A stretch of DNA of 64,000 bases from Streptomyces roseofulvus (GCF_039534915.1 NZ_BAAAWE010000001.1:4216001-4280000), one strand, 5' to 3'. Counted from the first letter of the stretch, positions 54,021 to 62,700 are shown. A program made the numbers and translations. The notes: generated from the letters alone by a model not told the origin.

Positions 54021-54052
54021 GGCGCGGCCGGGAAGTCAAGCGACCGGCCGCG
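54021..54052. terminator. probable terminator after purD
   Basis: Stem gcgcggccgg / ccggccgcgc with a loop of about 12 nt, starting about 17 nt after the purD stop. No U-tract. The rest of the 250-nt gap to the next gene shows nothing recognisable. Confidence 0.5.
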
Positions 54053-54254
54053 CCACCGGCACCACCTTTACCCAAAGCCATTCGATCGAGTGACGGCTCG
54101 GCCATCTGGATGACGCCCGCCGAAGCCCCAACTAGGGTGCGGCGCAGGCGTTCCGGCACTTGGCCCACCGGCATTGCGATGTCGGTGACGGGTGCCACAG
54201 TGGGGGAGTGAGCAACACCACCACGGGTAGTCCCGTCCTGGACGGGGAGAGGGG

Positions 54255-56021
54255 GTGAGGTACGGCGTGTCCGGCAGTGGCTTCGGAAACGGCGGCAGCG
54301 ACAGCAGCCTCGGCGAGGAGTGGGGCGTGCGGGCCGCGCGCTCCCGCGCCCTCGCCGTCCTCCGCGTCCGGGGGCGGGCGCTCGGCGCCGCGATCCTCCC
54401 CGCCGCCGTCGCCGTCGTGCTGTACGCGGGCGAGGTCACCGGCCACTTCACGGGGACGGGGTGGACCACCGCCCGCTGGACCGTGACCGTCGTCGCCGTC
54501 CTCGTCCTGCTCGCCGCCGCGGCCGTCGCCCTCGTCGTCGCCCGGGCCCGCCCGGCCGTGACGCCGACGGTGGAGCTCACCGAGGCCGCCGCCCCCGATC
54601 TGCACCGCCTGGTACGGGACCTGGCCGACCGGCTCGACGTGCCCGCGCCCTCCGCGATAGCCCTCACCCCGGACTGCGACAGCTGGCTGGAGGACCGCTC
54701 CCATCCGGCGCACGGGCGGGCGGCCGTCCCCGCCGGCGCCGGTCCGGTCCTCGTCATAGGCTCCCCGTTCCTCTGGTGGATGCGGGTCGGCGAGCTGCGG
54801 GCGGTCCTCGCCCCCGTCGTCGCCGGTACGGGCCCGGCCGCCGATCCCGACATAGCCGCCGCCCGCCGCTTCGTCCGCGGGCTCGACGCGGCCGTCGCCG
54901 TCCCCGGCGAGCCCGGCCTCGGCGCGCTGCGCCGGCTCGGCGCCCGGGGCGTCGGCCGGGTGGCCCGGCTGCTGCTGCGGGCCTGCGGCACGCACGCCGC
55001 CGAGATGGAGCGCGGGGTCGCCGCCGCCGGTTCCGAGCGGGCCCAGGCCGTGGACCACGGGGCCAGGATCGTCGCCCAGGAGCAGGTCGGCCTGGCCTAC
55101 GCCGGCTGGGACCGGCTCCTCACCCGGGTCGCGCTGCCCGCCTGGCGGATGGGCCGCTGGCCCTCCGGGCTCGACGCGGGCGTGGTCTCCGCGCTGACCG
55201 AGCTGTCGAACCGCGACCGGCTCGCGGAGGGCTTCTCCTCCCGGCTCGGCGAGCGCCCCGCCTGCGACCTCCTGGAGGAGCCCGGCGCCGTCGACGAGGC
55301 CGCCTCGCTGCTCGCCGCCCGGCTCTTCCACGGCGGCCCGGCCGAGCCGGGCCCGGACTGGGCGCCGGTCGAGTGGAGCCGGTACCCGGAGGAGGTCGTC
55401 GACCGGAAGTGGCGCGTGGAGGCGGCCCGCCTCCACGACGTCCTCGACCGGCTGGGGACGGGCAGCGGCCCCCGCACCGCCGAGGGGCCGACCCTCAGCC
55501 GGGTCCTCACCCATCTGACGGCCCCGGCCCCGAGCGCCGCGCCGGAGAAGCCCGACGACCTCCCCGCCGTCTTCCCGGACACCGCCGGGGAGGCGGACGA
55601 CGACGAGGTCGGCAACCCCGCCGCCGACGCGCTCGCCGCCGCGCTCAGCGCCCAGGTGGCGCGCGAGGAGGCCCAGCGCGAGGCCCGGGCCGCGGCCGCC
55701 GCGCCGGCCGGCGGGGGCATCGCCGGCTTCACCGGCCCCGACGGGCCCTGGCCGCTCTGTCCGCTGCTCCCGCCCCGCACCGGCCGGGACCTGCTCGCCG
55801 ACCACGTGACCGCGCTGGTCTGCTGCGCCGCCGTCGACTCCACCGGCGCCGCGCCCGGCCTGGACTGGCTCGACGGGCCCGCGCTGCTCGTCGGCGGCGA
55901 GCGGGCGGCGGACCTCGGGCCGCGCGTGCTGGCCCTGGTCGAGGAGGGCGACCCGGCGCCGCTGCGGGCCTGGCTCAGCACGACCGGCGTCCGCCCCGAG
56001 AAGCCCGTCCGGCTCCTCTGA
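54255..56021 (+). CDS. membrane protein with M48-peptidase-like fold but no HExxH motif
   Basis: 588 residues. Two N-terminal transmembrane helices (about 42-60 and 75-97), a segment LTEAAAPDLHRLVRDLADRL like those leading into M48 proteases, and VLVIGSPFLWWMRVGELRAV followed by LAPVVAGTG. In active M48 enzymes the last position reads LAHELxH, so the zinc His/Glu residues are absent. The remainder (Ala/Gly-rich helices, then GLDWLDGPALLVGGERAADL) is not assignable. GTG 54255 or 54267 may be the start. Probably a catalytically dead relative with a structural or regulatory role. Confidence 0.75.
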   Translation: MRYGVSGSGFGNGGSDSSLGEEWGVRAARSRALAVLRVRGRALGAAILPAAVAVVLYAGEVTGHFTGTGWTTARWTVTVVAVLVLLAAAAVALVVARARPAVTPTVELTEAAAPDLHRLVRDLADRLDVPAPSAIALTPDCDSWLEDRSHPAHGRAAVPAGAGPVLVIGSPFLWWMRVGELRAVLAPVVAGTGPAADPDIAAARRFVRGLDAAVAVPGEPGLGALRRLGARGVGRVARLLLRACGTHAAEMERGVAAAGSERAQAVDHGARIVAQEQVGLAYAGWDRLLTRVALPAWRMGRWPSGLDAGVVSALTELSNRDRLAEGFSSRLGERPACDLLEEPGAVDEAASLLAARLFHGGPAEPGPDWAPVEWSRYPEEVVDRKWRVEAARLHDVLDRLGTGSGPRTAEGPTLSRVLTHLTAPAPSAAPEKPDDLPAVFPDTAGEADDDEVGNPAADALAAALSAQVAREEAQREARAAAAAPAGGGIAGFTGPDGPWPLCPLLPPRTGRDLLADHVTALVCCAAVDSTGAAPGLDWLDGPALLVGGERAADLGPRVLALVEEGDPAPLRAWLSTTGVRPEKPVRLL

Positions 56022-56157
56022 CCCCGCCCCGGAGAGCCCGGCCTCGGGCCGCCCTACCGGAGCGTCGTGTTCCACCTGCAACGATTTCACGACGAACGGT
56101 GACGGACCGCGTGCGTTATGTGATGTGCTGGAGACCGGCACTGACAGAGGCACCATC

Positions 56158-56177
56158 CGCGGGCAGGGGCCCGCGGC
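56158..56177 (+). promoter_or_regulatory. hairpin in the leader of the DMFase-like gene
   Basis: ccgcgggc-aggg-gcccgcgg is an 8-bp perfect stem about 30 nt before ATG 56208. It leaves the GGAGG ribosome site free. It may be a weak terminator or leader structure. Confidence 0.4.
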
Positions 56178-56207
56178 ACTGACCGGGGGAGTCGAAGGAG
56201 GGGCGCC

Positions 56208-57668
56208 ATGGGGGCGGAGCAGATCAGACGCTGGGAGTCGGGCGCGCTCGCGCACGCGGTCTCCGATCCCTTCGGCCAGGGCCCACTGCCCTGGCTGCGC
56301 GGTTCGGAGAACTACTTCGACGACACGGGCCAGATGGTGCCCTGGTACGCGGACGAGACGCTGGCCGGCGGCGGCGCGGGCGGGCCCCGCACCGCCGACG
56401 ACGTACGCCGCCAGATCAAGGGCTTCGCCTCCGGCGGCGCCGTGGCGCCCGGCGAGTCGATCGACTTCCACGTCACGGTCGACCCGCCGCAGCCGTTCTC
56501 GGTCGACGTCTACCGGATCGGGCACTACGGCGGCGACGGAGCCGCGAAGATCACCACCAGCCCGCGGCTCTCCGGCATCGTCCAGCCCCCGCCGCTCACC
56601 GCCGACCGCACGGTCTCCTGCCACCACTGGTGGCAGTCCTGGCGGCTCCAGGTCCCCAGCTACTGGTCGATCGGCGCGTACGTCGCCGTCCTCACGACCG
56701 CCGACGGCTACCGCTCCCACATCCCCTTCACGGTCCGCGACTCCCACCCGGCGGACCTGCTGCTCGTCCTCCCGGACGTGACCTGGCAGGCGTACAACCT
56801 CTACCCGGAGGACGGGCGCACCGGCGCCAGCCTGTACCACGCCTGGGACGAGGAGGGCCGGCTGCTCGGCGAGGAGGAGGCGGCGATCACCGTCTCCTTC
56901 GACCGGCCGTACGCGGGCGCGGGCCTGCCCCTGCACGTGGGGCACGCCTACGACTTCATCCGCTGGGCGGAGCGGTACGGCTACGACCTGGCCTACGCGG
57001 AGACCCGCGACCTGCACGCGGGCCGGATCGACCCGACCCGCTACCGGGGCCTGGTCTTCCCCGGCCACGACGAGTACTGGTCGGCGCCGATGCGGAAGGC
57101 CGCCGAGCGGGCCCGCGACCAGGGCACCTCCCTGGTCTTCCTCTCCGCCAACACCATGTACTGGCACGTGGAGCTGGGCCCCTCGCCGTCCGGCGTGCCG
57201 GACCGGCTCCTCACCTGCCGGAAGCGCCGGGGCCCCGGCCGCCCCGCCCTCTGGCGCGAGGTGGACCGCCCCGAGCAGCAGCTCCTCGGCATCCAGTACG
57301 CCGGCCGGGTGCCCGAACCGCACCCGCTCGTCGTGCGGAACGCGGAGCACTGGCTCTGGGAGGCGACCGGCGCCGGCGACGGCGACGAGCTGCCCGGCCT
57401 GGTCGCCGGCGAGGCGGACCGCTACTTCCCGCGCACCCCGCTCCCCGAGCACGAGAGCCGCATCCTGCTCGCCCACTCGCCCTACCGGGACGGCGAGGGC
57501 GTGCTGCGCCACCAGGAGACCAGCCTCTACCGGGCGCCGTCGGGCGCCTGGGTCTTCGCTTCCGGCACCTTCGCCTGGTCGCCGGCGCTGGACCGGCCGG
57601 GCCATGTGGACCCCCGGGTGCAGCGCGCCACCGCCAACCTTCTCGACCGCATCTGTAAGAGGGACTGA
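56208..57668 (+). CDS. N,N-dimethylformamidase large-subunit-like protein
   Basis: 486 residues. N-terminal WLRGSENYFDDTGQMVPWYA, a beta-sandwich at about 75-180 (SIDFHVTVDPPQPFSVDVYR), then a flavodoxin/GATase-like C-terminal half: LLLVLPDVTWQAYNLYPEDG, VFPGHDEYWSAPMRKAAERA and TSLVFLSANTMYWHVEL. This matches the C-terminal domain of dimethylformamidase beta subunits and related actinobacterial proteins of unknown substrate. No signal peptide. GAAGGAGG lies 7-8 nt upstream of ATG 56208. It sits between the M48-like gene and purC. Confidence 0.83.
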   Translation: MGAEQIRRWESGALAHAVSDPFGQGPLPWLRGSENYFDDTGQMVPWYADETLAGGGAGGPRTADDVRRQIKGFASGGAVAPGESIDFHVTVDPPQPFSVDVYRIGHYGGDGAAKITTSPRLSGIVQPPPLTADRTVSCHHWWQSWRLQVPSYWSIGAYVAVLTTADGYRSHIPFTVRDSHPADLLLVLPDVTWQAYNLYPEDGRTGASLYHAWDEEGRLLGEEEAAITVSFDRPYAGAGLPLHVGHAYDFIRWAERYGYDLAYAETRDLHAGRIDPTRYRGLVFPGHDEYWSAPMRKAAERARDQGTSLVFLSANTMYWHVELGPSPSGVPDRLLTCRKRRGPGRPALWREVDRPEQQLLGIQYAGRVPEPHPLVVRNAEHWLWEATGAGDGDELPGLVAGEADRYFPRTPLPEHESRILLAHSPYRDGEGVLRHQETSLYRAPSGAWVFASGTFAWSPALDRPGHVDPRVQRATANLLDRICKRD

Positions 57669-57754
57669 CCGGGGCGAGCCCGCCCCGGTCGGCGGGCCCG
57701 CTCGCGCGTGCGAGAGAATCGGACCGTTCCTGGATCAACCTACGCGGAGGAACC

Positions 57755-58663
57755 GTGTCCGGATTCGTAGAAAAGCCCGAGCCCGTCGAGGTTCCGGGCC
57801 TGACCCACCTGCACACGGGCAAGGTGCGCGACCTGTACCGGAACGAGGCCGGCGAGCTCGTGATGGTGGCGAGCGACCGCATGTCCGCGTACGACTGGGT
57901 CCTGCCCACCGAGATCCCGGACAAGGGCCGCGTCCTCACCCAGCTCTCGCTGTGGTGGTTCGACCAGCTCTCCGACCTGGCCCCGAACCACGTGCTCTCC
58001 ACCGAGCTGCCGGCCGGCGCCCCCGCCGACTGGGCGGGCCGGACCCTGATCTGCAAGTCCCTGGACATGGTCCCGGTCGAGTGCGTCGCCCGCGGCTACC
58101 TGACCGGCTCCGGCCTGGTCGAGTACGACGAGTCGCGCACGGTCTGCGGCCTCGCGCTTCCCGAGGGGCTGACCGACGGCTCCGAGCTGCCCGCGCCGAT
58201 CTTCACCCCGGCGACCAAGGCCGCCGTCGGCGACCACGACGAGAACGTGTCGTACGAGGAGGTGGCCCGCCAGGTCGGCGCCGAGACCGCCGCCCTGCTG
58301 CGCCAGACCACCCTCGCCGTCTACGGCCGGGCCCGGGACATCGCCCGCGAGCGCGGGATCATCCTGGCCGACACCAAGTTCGAGTTCGGCTTCGAGGGCG
58401 GGACCCTCGTCCTCGCCGACGAGGTGCTCACGCCGGACTCCTCCCGCTTCTGGCCGGCCGACCAGTGGCAGCCGGGCCGCGCCCAGCCCTCCTACGACAA
58501 GCAGTTCGTCCGGGACTGGCTGACCTCCCCGGCCTCCGGCTGGGACCGGAAGAGCGAGCAGCCGCCGCCGGCCCTCCCGCAGGAGATCGTGGACGCGACC
58601 CGCGCCAAGTACCTGGAGGCGTACGAGCTGCTGACCGGCAGGTCCTGGTCCGACAGCTTCTAG
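57755..58663 (+). CDS. purC: phosphoribosylaminoimidazole-succinocarboxamide synthase
   Basis: 302 residues. LTHLHTGKVRDLYRNEAGEL, ASDRMSAYDWVLPTEIPDKG, and VECVARGYLTGSGLVEYDES are characteristic of SAICAR synthetase (yeast-type length). The ADP-binding and catalytic end LADTKFEFGFEGGTLVLADE and FRDWLTSPASGWD-like tail are present. De novo purine step 7. GGAGG 5 nt before GTG 57755. Followed by a terminator. Confidence 0.97.
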   Translation: MSGFVEKPEPVEVPGLTHLHTGKVRDLYRNEAGELVMVASDRMSAYDWVLPTEIPDKGRVLTQLSLWWFDQLSDLAPNHVLSTELPAGAPADWAGRTLICKSLDMVPVECVARGYLTGSGLVEYDESRTVCGLALPEGLTDGSELPAPIFTPATKAAVGDHDENVSYEEVARQVGAETAALLRQTTLAVYGRARDIARERGIILADTKFEFGFEGGTLVLADEVLTPDSSRFWPADQWQPGRAQPSYDKQFVRDWLTSPASGWDRKSEQPPPALPQEIVDATRAKYLEAYELLTGRSWSDSF

Positions 58664-58733
58664 CCGGGCCGAGCCGTACGGGTCCCCTCCCGGGGCCCGT
58701 ACGGCTCCGGCGCGCCGGTCGCGCGCACACGAA

Positions 58734-58765
58734 GAAGGCCCCGGTTCCTGAGAACCGGGGCCTTC
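58734..58765 (-). terminator. terminator downstream of tRNA-Gly(GCC) copy 1
   Basis: 14-bp perfect stem (58734-58747 with 58752-58765), CTGA loop. Nearly identical to the hairpin at 62590-62621. Also follows purC on the plus strand. Confidence 0.8.
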
Positions 58766-58771
58766 ACGCTG

Positions 58772-58844
58772 AGCGGACGACGAGATTCGAACTCGCGACC
58801 CTCACCTTGGCAAGGTGATGCTCTACCAACTGAGCCACGTCCGC
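58772..58844 (-). tRNA. tRNA-Gly(GCC), copy 1
   Basis: Minus-strand acceptor gcggacg (58844-58838) pairs with cgtccgc (58779-58773), discriminator T. Anticodon arm cacctt-GCC-aaggtg decodes GGC/GGU. Its sequence is identical to the copy at 62628-62700. Confidence 0.95.
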
Positions 58845-58866
58845 CTGCGCCGTAGCGCGCTGCTAA

Positions 58867-59481
58867 CTATACCCAACCTTTCGACCGCGCGAGACGCACT
58901 GCCGCGTGACGGTTCTCCGCACCGAGCTTCGCGGCGGCGGAGGAGAGGTAGTTCCGGACCGTCCCGGGGGAGAGGGCGGCCCGCCGGGCGATCTCCGTGA
59001 CGGGGGCGCCGTCGGCGGCGAGTTCGAGCACCTCGGCCTCGCGGGCGGTCAGCGGGGAGTCGCCGGCGGCGATCGCGTCGGCCGCCAACTCCGGGTCCAC
59101 GTAACGGTTTCCGGCGTGGACGGTACGGATCAGCTCGGCCAGCCGCTGGGCGCTGACGGTCTTCGGGGCGAAGCCGCGGACGCCCGCCGCGAGGGCCCGC
59201 TTGAGGTGGCCGGGACGGCCGTGACTGGTCACGATCATCGTGCGGCAGTCCGGGAGTTCGTCCCGGATCGATGTGGCCACCGTCACACCGTCCGCCCCCG
59301 GCATCTGCAGATCGAGGACGGCGACGTCGGGCCGGTGGGCGCGGGCCATGGCCAGCGCCTCGGGGCCGGTCGCCGCCTCGGCGACGACGACCAGGTCGTC
59401 CTCCAGGGCCAGCAGGGCGGCGAGCGCGCCCCGGATCAGGTGCTCGTCGTCGGCGAGCAGCACGCGTACGGGCTCGGTCAC
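58867..59481 (-). CDS. NarL/LuxR-family response regulator (DesR-like)
   Basis: 204 residues. Receiver domain about 1-120: VRVLLADDEHLIRGALAALL, phospho-acceptor DVAVLDLQMPGADG (Asp about 55), MIVTSHGRPGHLKRALAAGV and the FAPKT lysine. LuxR-type HTH about 140-200 (LTAREAEVLELAADGAPVTE, then AALSPGTVRNYLSSAAAKLG). GTG 59481 overlaps the kinase stop (GTGA). Last gene of the ABC-kinase-regulator unit; it probably binds the inverted repeat at 62542-62568. Confidence 0.94.
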   Translation of the reverse strand: MTEPVRVLLADDEHLIRGALAALLALEDDLVVVAEAATGPEALAMARAHRPDVAVLDLQMPGADGVTVATSIRDELPDCRTMIVTSHGRPGHLKRALAAGVRGFAPKTVSAQRLAELIRTVHAGNRYVDPELAADAIAAGDSPLTAREAEVLELAADGAPVTEIARRAALSPGTVRNYLSSAAAKLGAENRHAAVRLARSKGWV

Positions 59482-60743
59482 GCGACCGTCTCCCTCTCCT
59501 GTCGGGTACCGGTCTGCTCCGGCACGGCCAGCGGCACCCGGGCGGTGACGCGGAAGGAGTGCGGGTCCACGAACCCGGCCTCCAGGGTGCCGCCCACCGC
59601 CCCGAGCCGTTCGCGCAGCCCGGCGAGGCCGGAGCCGGTGCGGCCGGGGGCGGCGGCACCGTCCCGGACGGCGGCGCCGTCGTTCTCGACGGTCAGCAGC
59701 ACCCCGTCCGCCGTGCGCCGCAGGGCGATCGCGCAGCGGCGGGGGTCGCCGTGCCGCAGCACGTTGGTGGTGGTCTCGCGGACGACCCAGCCGAGCGCGG
59801 ACTGCACCCCGGAGGGCAGCTCGACGGCGGGGGCGTCGACGGCGCAGTCGATGCCGGCGGCGTCGAGGACGCCCCGGGCTCCCTCCAGCTCGACCCGCAG
59901 ATCGGCCTCCCGGTAGCCGCGGACGACCTCCCGGACCTCCCGCTGCGACTCCTGGGCGATCCGCTGGACCTCGACCATCTGGTCCACGCCCTCGGGCCGG
60001 CCGCGCCGGGTGAGCTGGACGGCCAGCTCGCTCTTGAGCGCGATCACCGAGAGGTTGCGGCCCATGACGTCGTGCAGGTCGCGGCCGAAGCGGAGCCGTT
60101 CCTCGGCGACGGCGAGCCGGGCCTTCAGGTCGCGGGAGCGCTCCAGCTCCTGGACGACGCCGAGCAGCCAGGAGGAGAAGCCACAGGCGCCGGCGGTCCC
60201 GCAGCCGCCGACGGCGACGGCGACGACGGTGGCGGCGCCGGGCAGCAGGCCGTGGCCGAGCAGGACGACGGGCAGCGCGGTGACGAGCCCGGCGCCGAGG
60301 GCCACGTACAGCATCCGCCGGACGCCGTCGACGCAGAGGGCGAGCGTGCCCACGGTGAAGACGGCGGTGCCGACGATCACGCTCGCGTTCACGGAGGCGT
60401 CGGGCAGCGCCCCGGTCGTCCACAGCACGACGACGGCCAGATTGCCGGTCGCGGTCGCGGCGGAGACGCCGGTCGCGAGCCGGACGGGCCGGGGCCGGAC
60501 GCCCGTGGTGTGGTCGAGGCTCCGGGAGGCGAGGAACCCGCAGAGCAGCGCGTGGACGAGGACCCACAGGCAGAGCCCGACGGCACCGGCGGTGGACAGC
60601 GGGCTGTCGGCGGACCGGGAGAGCGGGATGCCCCCGAAGGCGAACAGCTCGATCGGTACGAAGAGGTGGAAGGTCCAGCGCGTGTACAGCTCGACCTTCC
60701 CGGCGACGCTGCGCCGTGACCACCACCCCGTCATCGCGGACAT
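59478..60743 (-). CDS. sensor histidine kinase, HisKA_3 (DesK/NarX-type)
   Basis: 421 residues. Five or six N-terminal membrane helices (about 20-190, for example AVGLCLWVLVHALLCGFLAS and AVFTVGTLALCV), a coiled coil QELERSRDLKARLAVAEERL, the phospho-acceptor GRDLHDVMGRNLSVIALKSE (His about 221), and the ATPase motifs WVVRETTTNVLRHG and GSGLAGLRERLGAVGG. DesK-like kinases of this layout often sense membrane fluidity or export state of the neighbouring ABC transporter. Starts 28 nt after the permease stop. Confidence 0.93.
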   Translation of the reverse strand: MSAMTGWWSRRSVAGKVELYTRWTFHLFVPIELFAFGGIPLSRSADSPLSTAGAVGLCLWVLVHALLCGFLASRSLDHTTGVRPRPVRLATGVSAATATGNLAVVVLWTTGALPDASVNASVIVGTAVFTVGTLALCVDGVRRMLYVALGAGLVTALPVVLLGHGLLPGAATVVAVAVGGCGTAGACGFSSWLLGVVQELERSRDLKARLAVAEERLRFGRDLHDVMGRNLSVIALKSELAVQLTRRGRPEGVDQMVEVQRIAQESQREVREVVRGYREADLRVELEGARGVLDAAGIDCAVDAPAVELPSGVQSALGWVVRETTTNVLRHGDPRRCAIALRRTADGVLLTVENDGAAVRDGAAAPGRTGSGLAGLRERLGAVGGTLEAGFVDPHSFRVTARVPLAVPEQTGTRQERETVA

Positions 60744-60771
60744 CCGTCCCCGTCTCCCCTCCGGTCCCGCC

Positions 60772-61566
60772 CTAGCGCCGCGGCTCCCAGCGGAACCAGT
60801 GGCGGACCGCCCACCCCGTCAGGACGCCCCAGGCCACTGTATTGAGCGCGGCGGTGAGCAGGCTGCCCGCGTGGGCGGTGCCGAGCCAGCCGGCCCGGAC
60901 GAACTCCATGACGCCGCTGAGCGGGAGCAGCTGGGCGAGGTCGGCGGCGAGGTCGGGCAGGGCGTCGCGGGGGACGAAGAGGCCGGAGCCGAAGGAGGAG
61001 ACGAGGAAGAGCGGCAGGGTGGTGAGGCCGGCGCTCTCGACGGTGCGGGTGATCGTGGTGGTGACGGCGGCGAGCCCGGCGAGCAGCGCGATCGCGGCGG
61101 CGAGACCGAGGAGGAGCAGGTCGGGGCGGGCCGGGGCGTCGATGTCGAGCAGGGTGAAGCCGGCGACGGTGAGGATCGCGCACTGGGCGAGGGCGATGGC
61201 GGTGGCGGGCAGCGCGGCGCCGGCGAGGATCTCGGGGTCGGTGGCCTCGCCGGTGCGCAGCCGCTTGAGGACGAGTTCCTCGCGGCGGGCGACGAGGCTG
61301 GAGGTGAGGCTCATGTAGACGACGAGCAGCAGGACCATGCCGGTGCCGCCGATGAGGGTGGCGGCGCCGAGGGAGATGCCGAGGGTGGCCTCGTCGACGC
61401 CCTTGAGGGAGGAACGCAGCAGGAAGATCATCAGCAGCGGCATGGCGGCCGCGATGAAGAGGTTGTTGCGGTTGCGGCCGAGGAGGGTGAGTTCGGCCCG
61501 GCCGAGGGCGGCGAGCCGGGTGAGGGTGGTGGACGGGCGGCCGGCGGGGGCGGTCGTCGTACTCAT
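60772..61566 (-). CDS. ABC-2 type transporter permease
   Basis: 264 residues, six hydrophobic helices: NNLFIAAAMPLLMIFLLRSS, GTGMVLLLVVYMSLTSSLVA, ALAQCAILTVAGFTLLDI, LLLLGLAAAIALLAGLAAVT, LPLFLVSSFGSGLFVP and GSLLTAALNTVAWGVLTGWA. VARREELVLKRLRTGEA is the coupling segment typical of ABC-2 permeases. Exports a drug, lipid or peptide together with the ATPase, which it overlaps by 4 nt (ATGA). Confidence 0.93.
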   Translation of the reverse strand: MSTTTAPAGRPSTTLTRLAALGRAELTLLGRNRNNLFIAAAMPLLMIFLLRSSLKGVDEATLGISLGAATLIGGTGMVLLLVVYMSLTSSLVARREELVLKRLRTGEATDPEILAGAALPATAIALAQCAILTVAGFTLLDIDAPARPDLLLLGLAAAIALLAGLAAVTTTITRTVESAGLTTLPLFLVSSFGSGLFVPRDALPDLAADLAQLLPLSGVMEFVRAGWLGTAHAGSLLTAALNTVAWGVLTGWAVRHWFRWEPRR

Positions 61567-62498
61567 CGGGTCACGGTCTCCTTCGGGTCGGCCGGGGCGT
61601 CCTCCGTGCGGGAGGCGATGTCGAGGAACGCCTCTTCGAGGGAGGCGGAGCGGGCGTCGAGTCCGTCGAGCCGGACGCCGTGGTCGCGGGCCCAGTCGAG
61701 GAGGGCGGTGAGGTCGTCCTGGAGGGCGTGGGTGCGGATCTCGATCCGGTCGCCGTCCTCGGCGGCCCTCAGCGCGAGCGGCAGCCGGGCGGCGGGCACG
61801 CCGTCCGGGAGGGCGAAGCGGATCCGGGCGGGCTGGGCGGCGGTGACCTCGGCGGGGGTGCCGGAGAGGACGATCCGGCCGCGGTGCATGATCGCGAGCC
61901 GGTCGGCGAGGGTCTCGGCCTCCTCCAGGTAGTGCGTGGTGAGGAGGACGGTGGTGCCCTGGTCGCGCAGGGCGCGGACGAGTTCCCAGGTGTCGCGGCG
62001 GCCCTCGGCGTCGAGCCCGGTGGTGGGTTCGTCGAGGAAGAGCACCTCGGGGCGGCCGAGGAGGGCGCAGGCGAGGTCGAGGCGGCGGCGCTCGCCGCCG
62101 GACAGCTGCTTGATCCGCACCTTCTCGCGTCCGGTGAGGCCGACGGCGCCGAGCGCCTCGGCGGCGGGCCGGGCGCCGCTGGTGCAGCCGGCCCACATGC
62201 GTACGGTCTCGGCCACGGTGAGGTCGGAGGGGAAGCCGCCCTCCTGGAGCATGACGCCGATGCGGGGGCGGACGACGGCGCGTTCGCGGTACGGGTCGTG
62301 ACCGAGGACGCGCGCGGTGCCGCCGGTCGGGGCGGCGAGGCCCTCCAGCAGTTCGACGGTGGAGGTCTTGCCGGCGCCGTTGGTGCCGAGGAGGGCGAAG
62401 ATCTCGCCCCGGGTCACCGAGAGGGAGAGGCCGCGCACCGCCTCGAAGCCGCCGGCGTAGGTGCGGCGCAGGTCGGTCGCCTCGATCGCGTGAGTCAT
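61563..62498 (-). CDS. ABC transporter ATP-binding protein, DrrA/CcmA type
   Basis: 311 residues. Walker A LLGTNGAGKTSTVELL (about 35-50), Q-loop MLQEGGFPSDLTV, signature KQLSGGERRRLDLACAL (about 132-148), Walker B VLFLDEPTTGLDAEG (about 153-167), and the H-loop LLTTHYLEEAETLADR. The C-terminal DUF4162-like extension (about 215-311) is usual for antibiotic and lipid exporters. First gene of the operon; a response-regulator-type operator is 44-70 nt upstream. Confidence 0.95.
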   Translation of the reverse strand: MTHAIEATDLRRTYAGGFEAVRGLSLSVTRGEIFALLGTNGAGKTSTVELLEGLAAPTGGTARVLGHDPYRERAVVRPRIGVMLQEGGFPSDLTVAETVRMWAGCTSGARPAAEALGAVGLTGREKVRIKQLSGGERRRLDLACALLGRPEVLFLDEPTTGLDAEGRRDTWELVRALRDQGTTVLLTTHYLEEAETLADRLAIMHRGRIVLSGTPAEVTAAQPARIRFALPDGVPAARLPLALRAAEDGDRIEIRTHALQDDLTALLDWARDHGVRLDGLDARSASLEEAFLDIASRTEDAPADPKETVTR

Positions 62499-62541
62499 GG
62501 CTCCAGCCTTCCGCCGGTACGCGGCGGAGGGCAGTGCGCGC

Positions 62542-62568
62542 TGTCATCACCCCGACTGACAAATGTCA
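62542..62568 (-). promoter_or_regulatory. DesR/LuxR-type response-regulator operator for the ABC/kinase operon
   Basis: TGACA-aa-TGTCA forms an inverted repeat at 62557-62568 and a further TGTCA half-site lies at 62542-62546, 10 nt from the inverted repeat. This TGACA/TGTCA pattern with three half-sites upstream of an ABC ATPase is common for DesR-like regulators. The next-door regulator (58867) is the probable ligand. Confidence 0.7.
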
Positions 62569-62589
62569 TGGCCGGTGTCCGGAAACGCG

Positions 62590-62621
62590 GAAGGCCCCGG
62601 TTCTTGAGAACCGGGGCCTTC
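62590..62621 (-). terminator. terminator downstream of tRNA-Gly(GCC) copy 2
   Basis: 14-bp perfect stem (62590-62603 with 62608-62621), TTGA loop. It separates tRNA transcription from the ABC operon. Confidence 0.8.
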
Positions 62622-62627
62622 TCCCTG

Positions 62628-62700
62628 AGCGGACGACGAGATTCGAACTCGCGACCCTCACCTTGGCAAGGTGATGCTCTACCAACTGAGCCACGTCCGC
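62628..62700 (-). tRNA. tRNA-Gly(GCC), copy 2
   Basis: Acceptor gcggacg (62700-62694) pairs with cgtccgc (62635-62629), anticodon GCC. Identical to the copy at 58772-58844. Together with its terminator the 111-nt unit differs from copy 1 at three bases only. Confidence 0.95.

Noticed and set aside
58734..62700. Integrative element or genomic island inserted at a tRNA
   Set aside because: No integrase, transfer or replication gene lies between the tRNA copies, and the base composition does not differ obviously from the surroundings; reported only as a repeat-flanked cassette.
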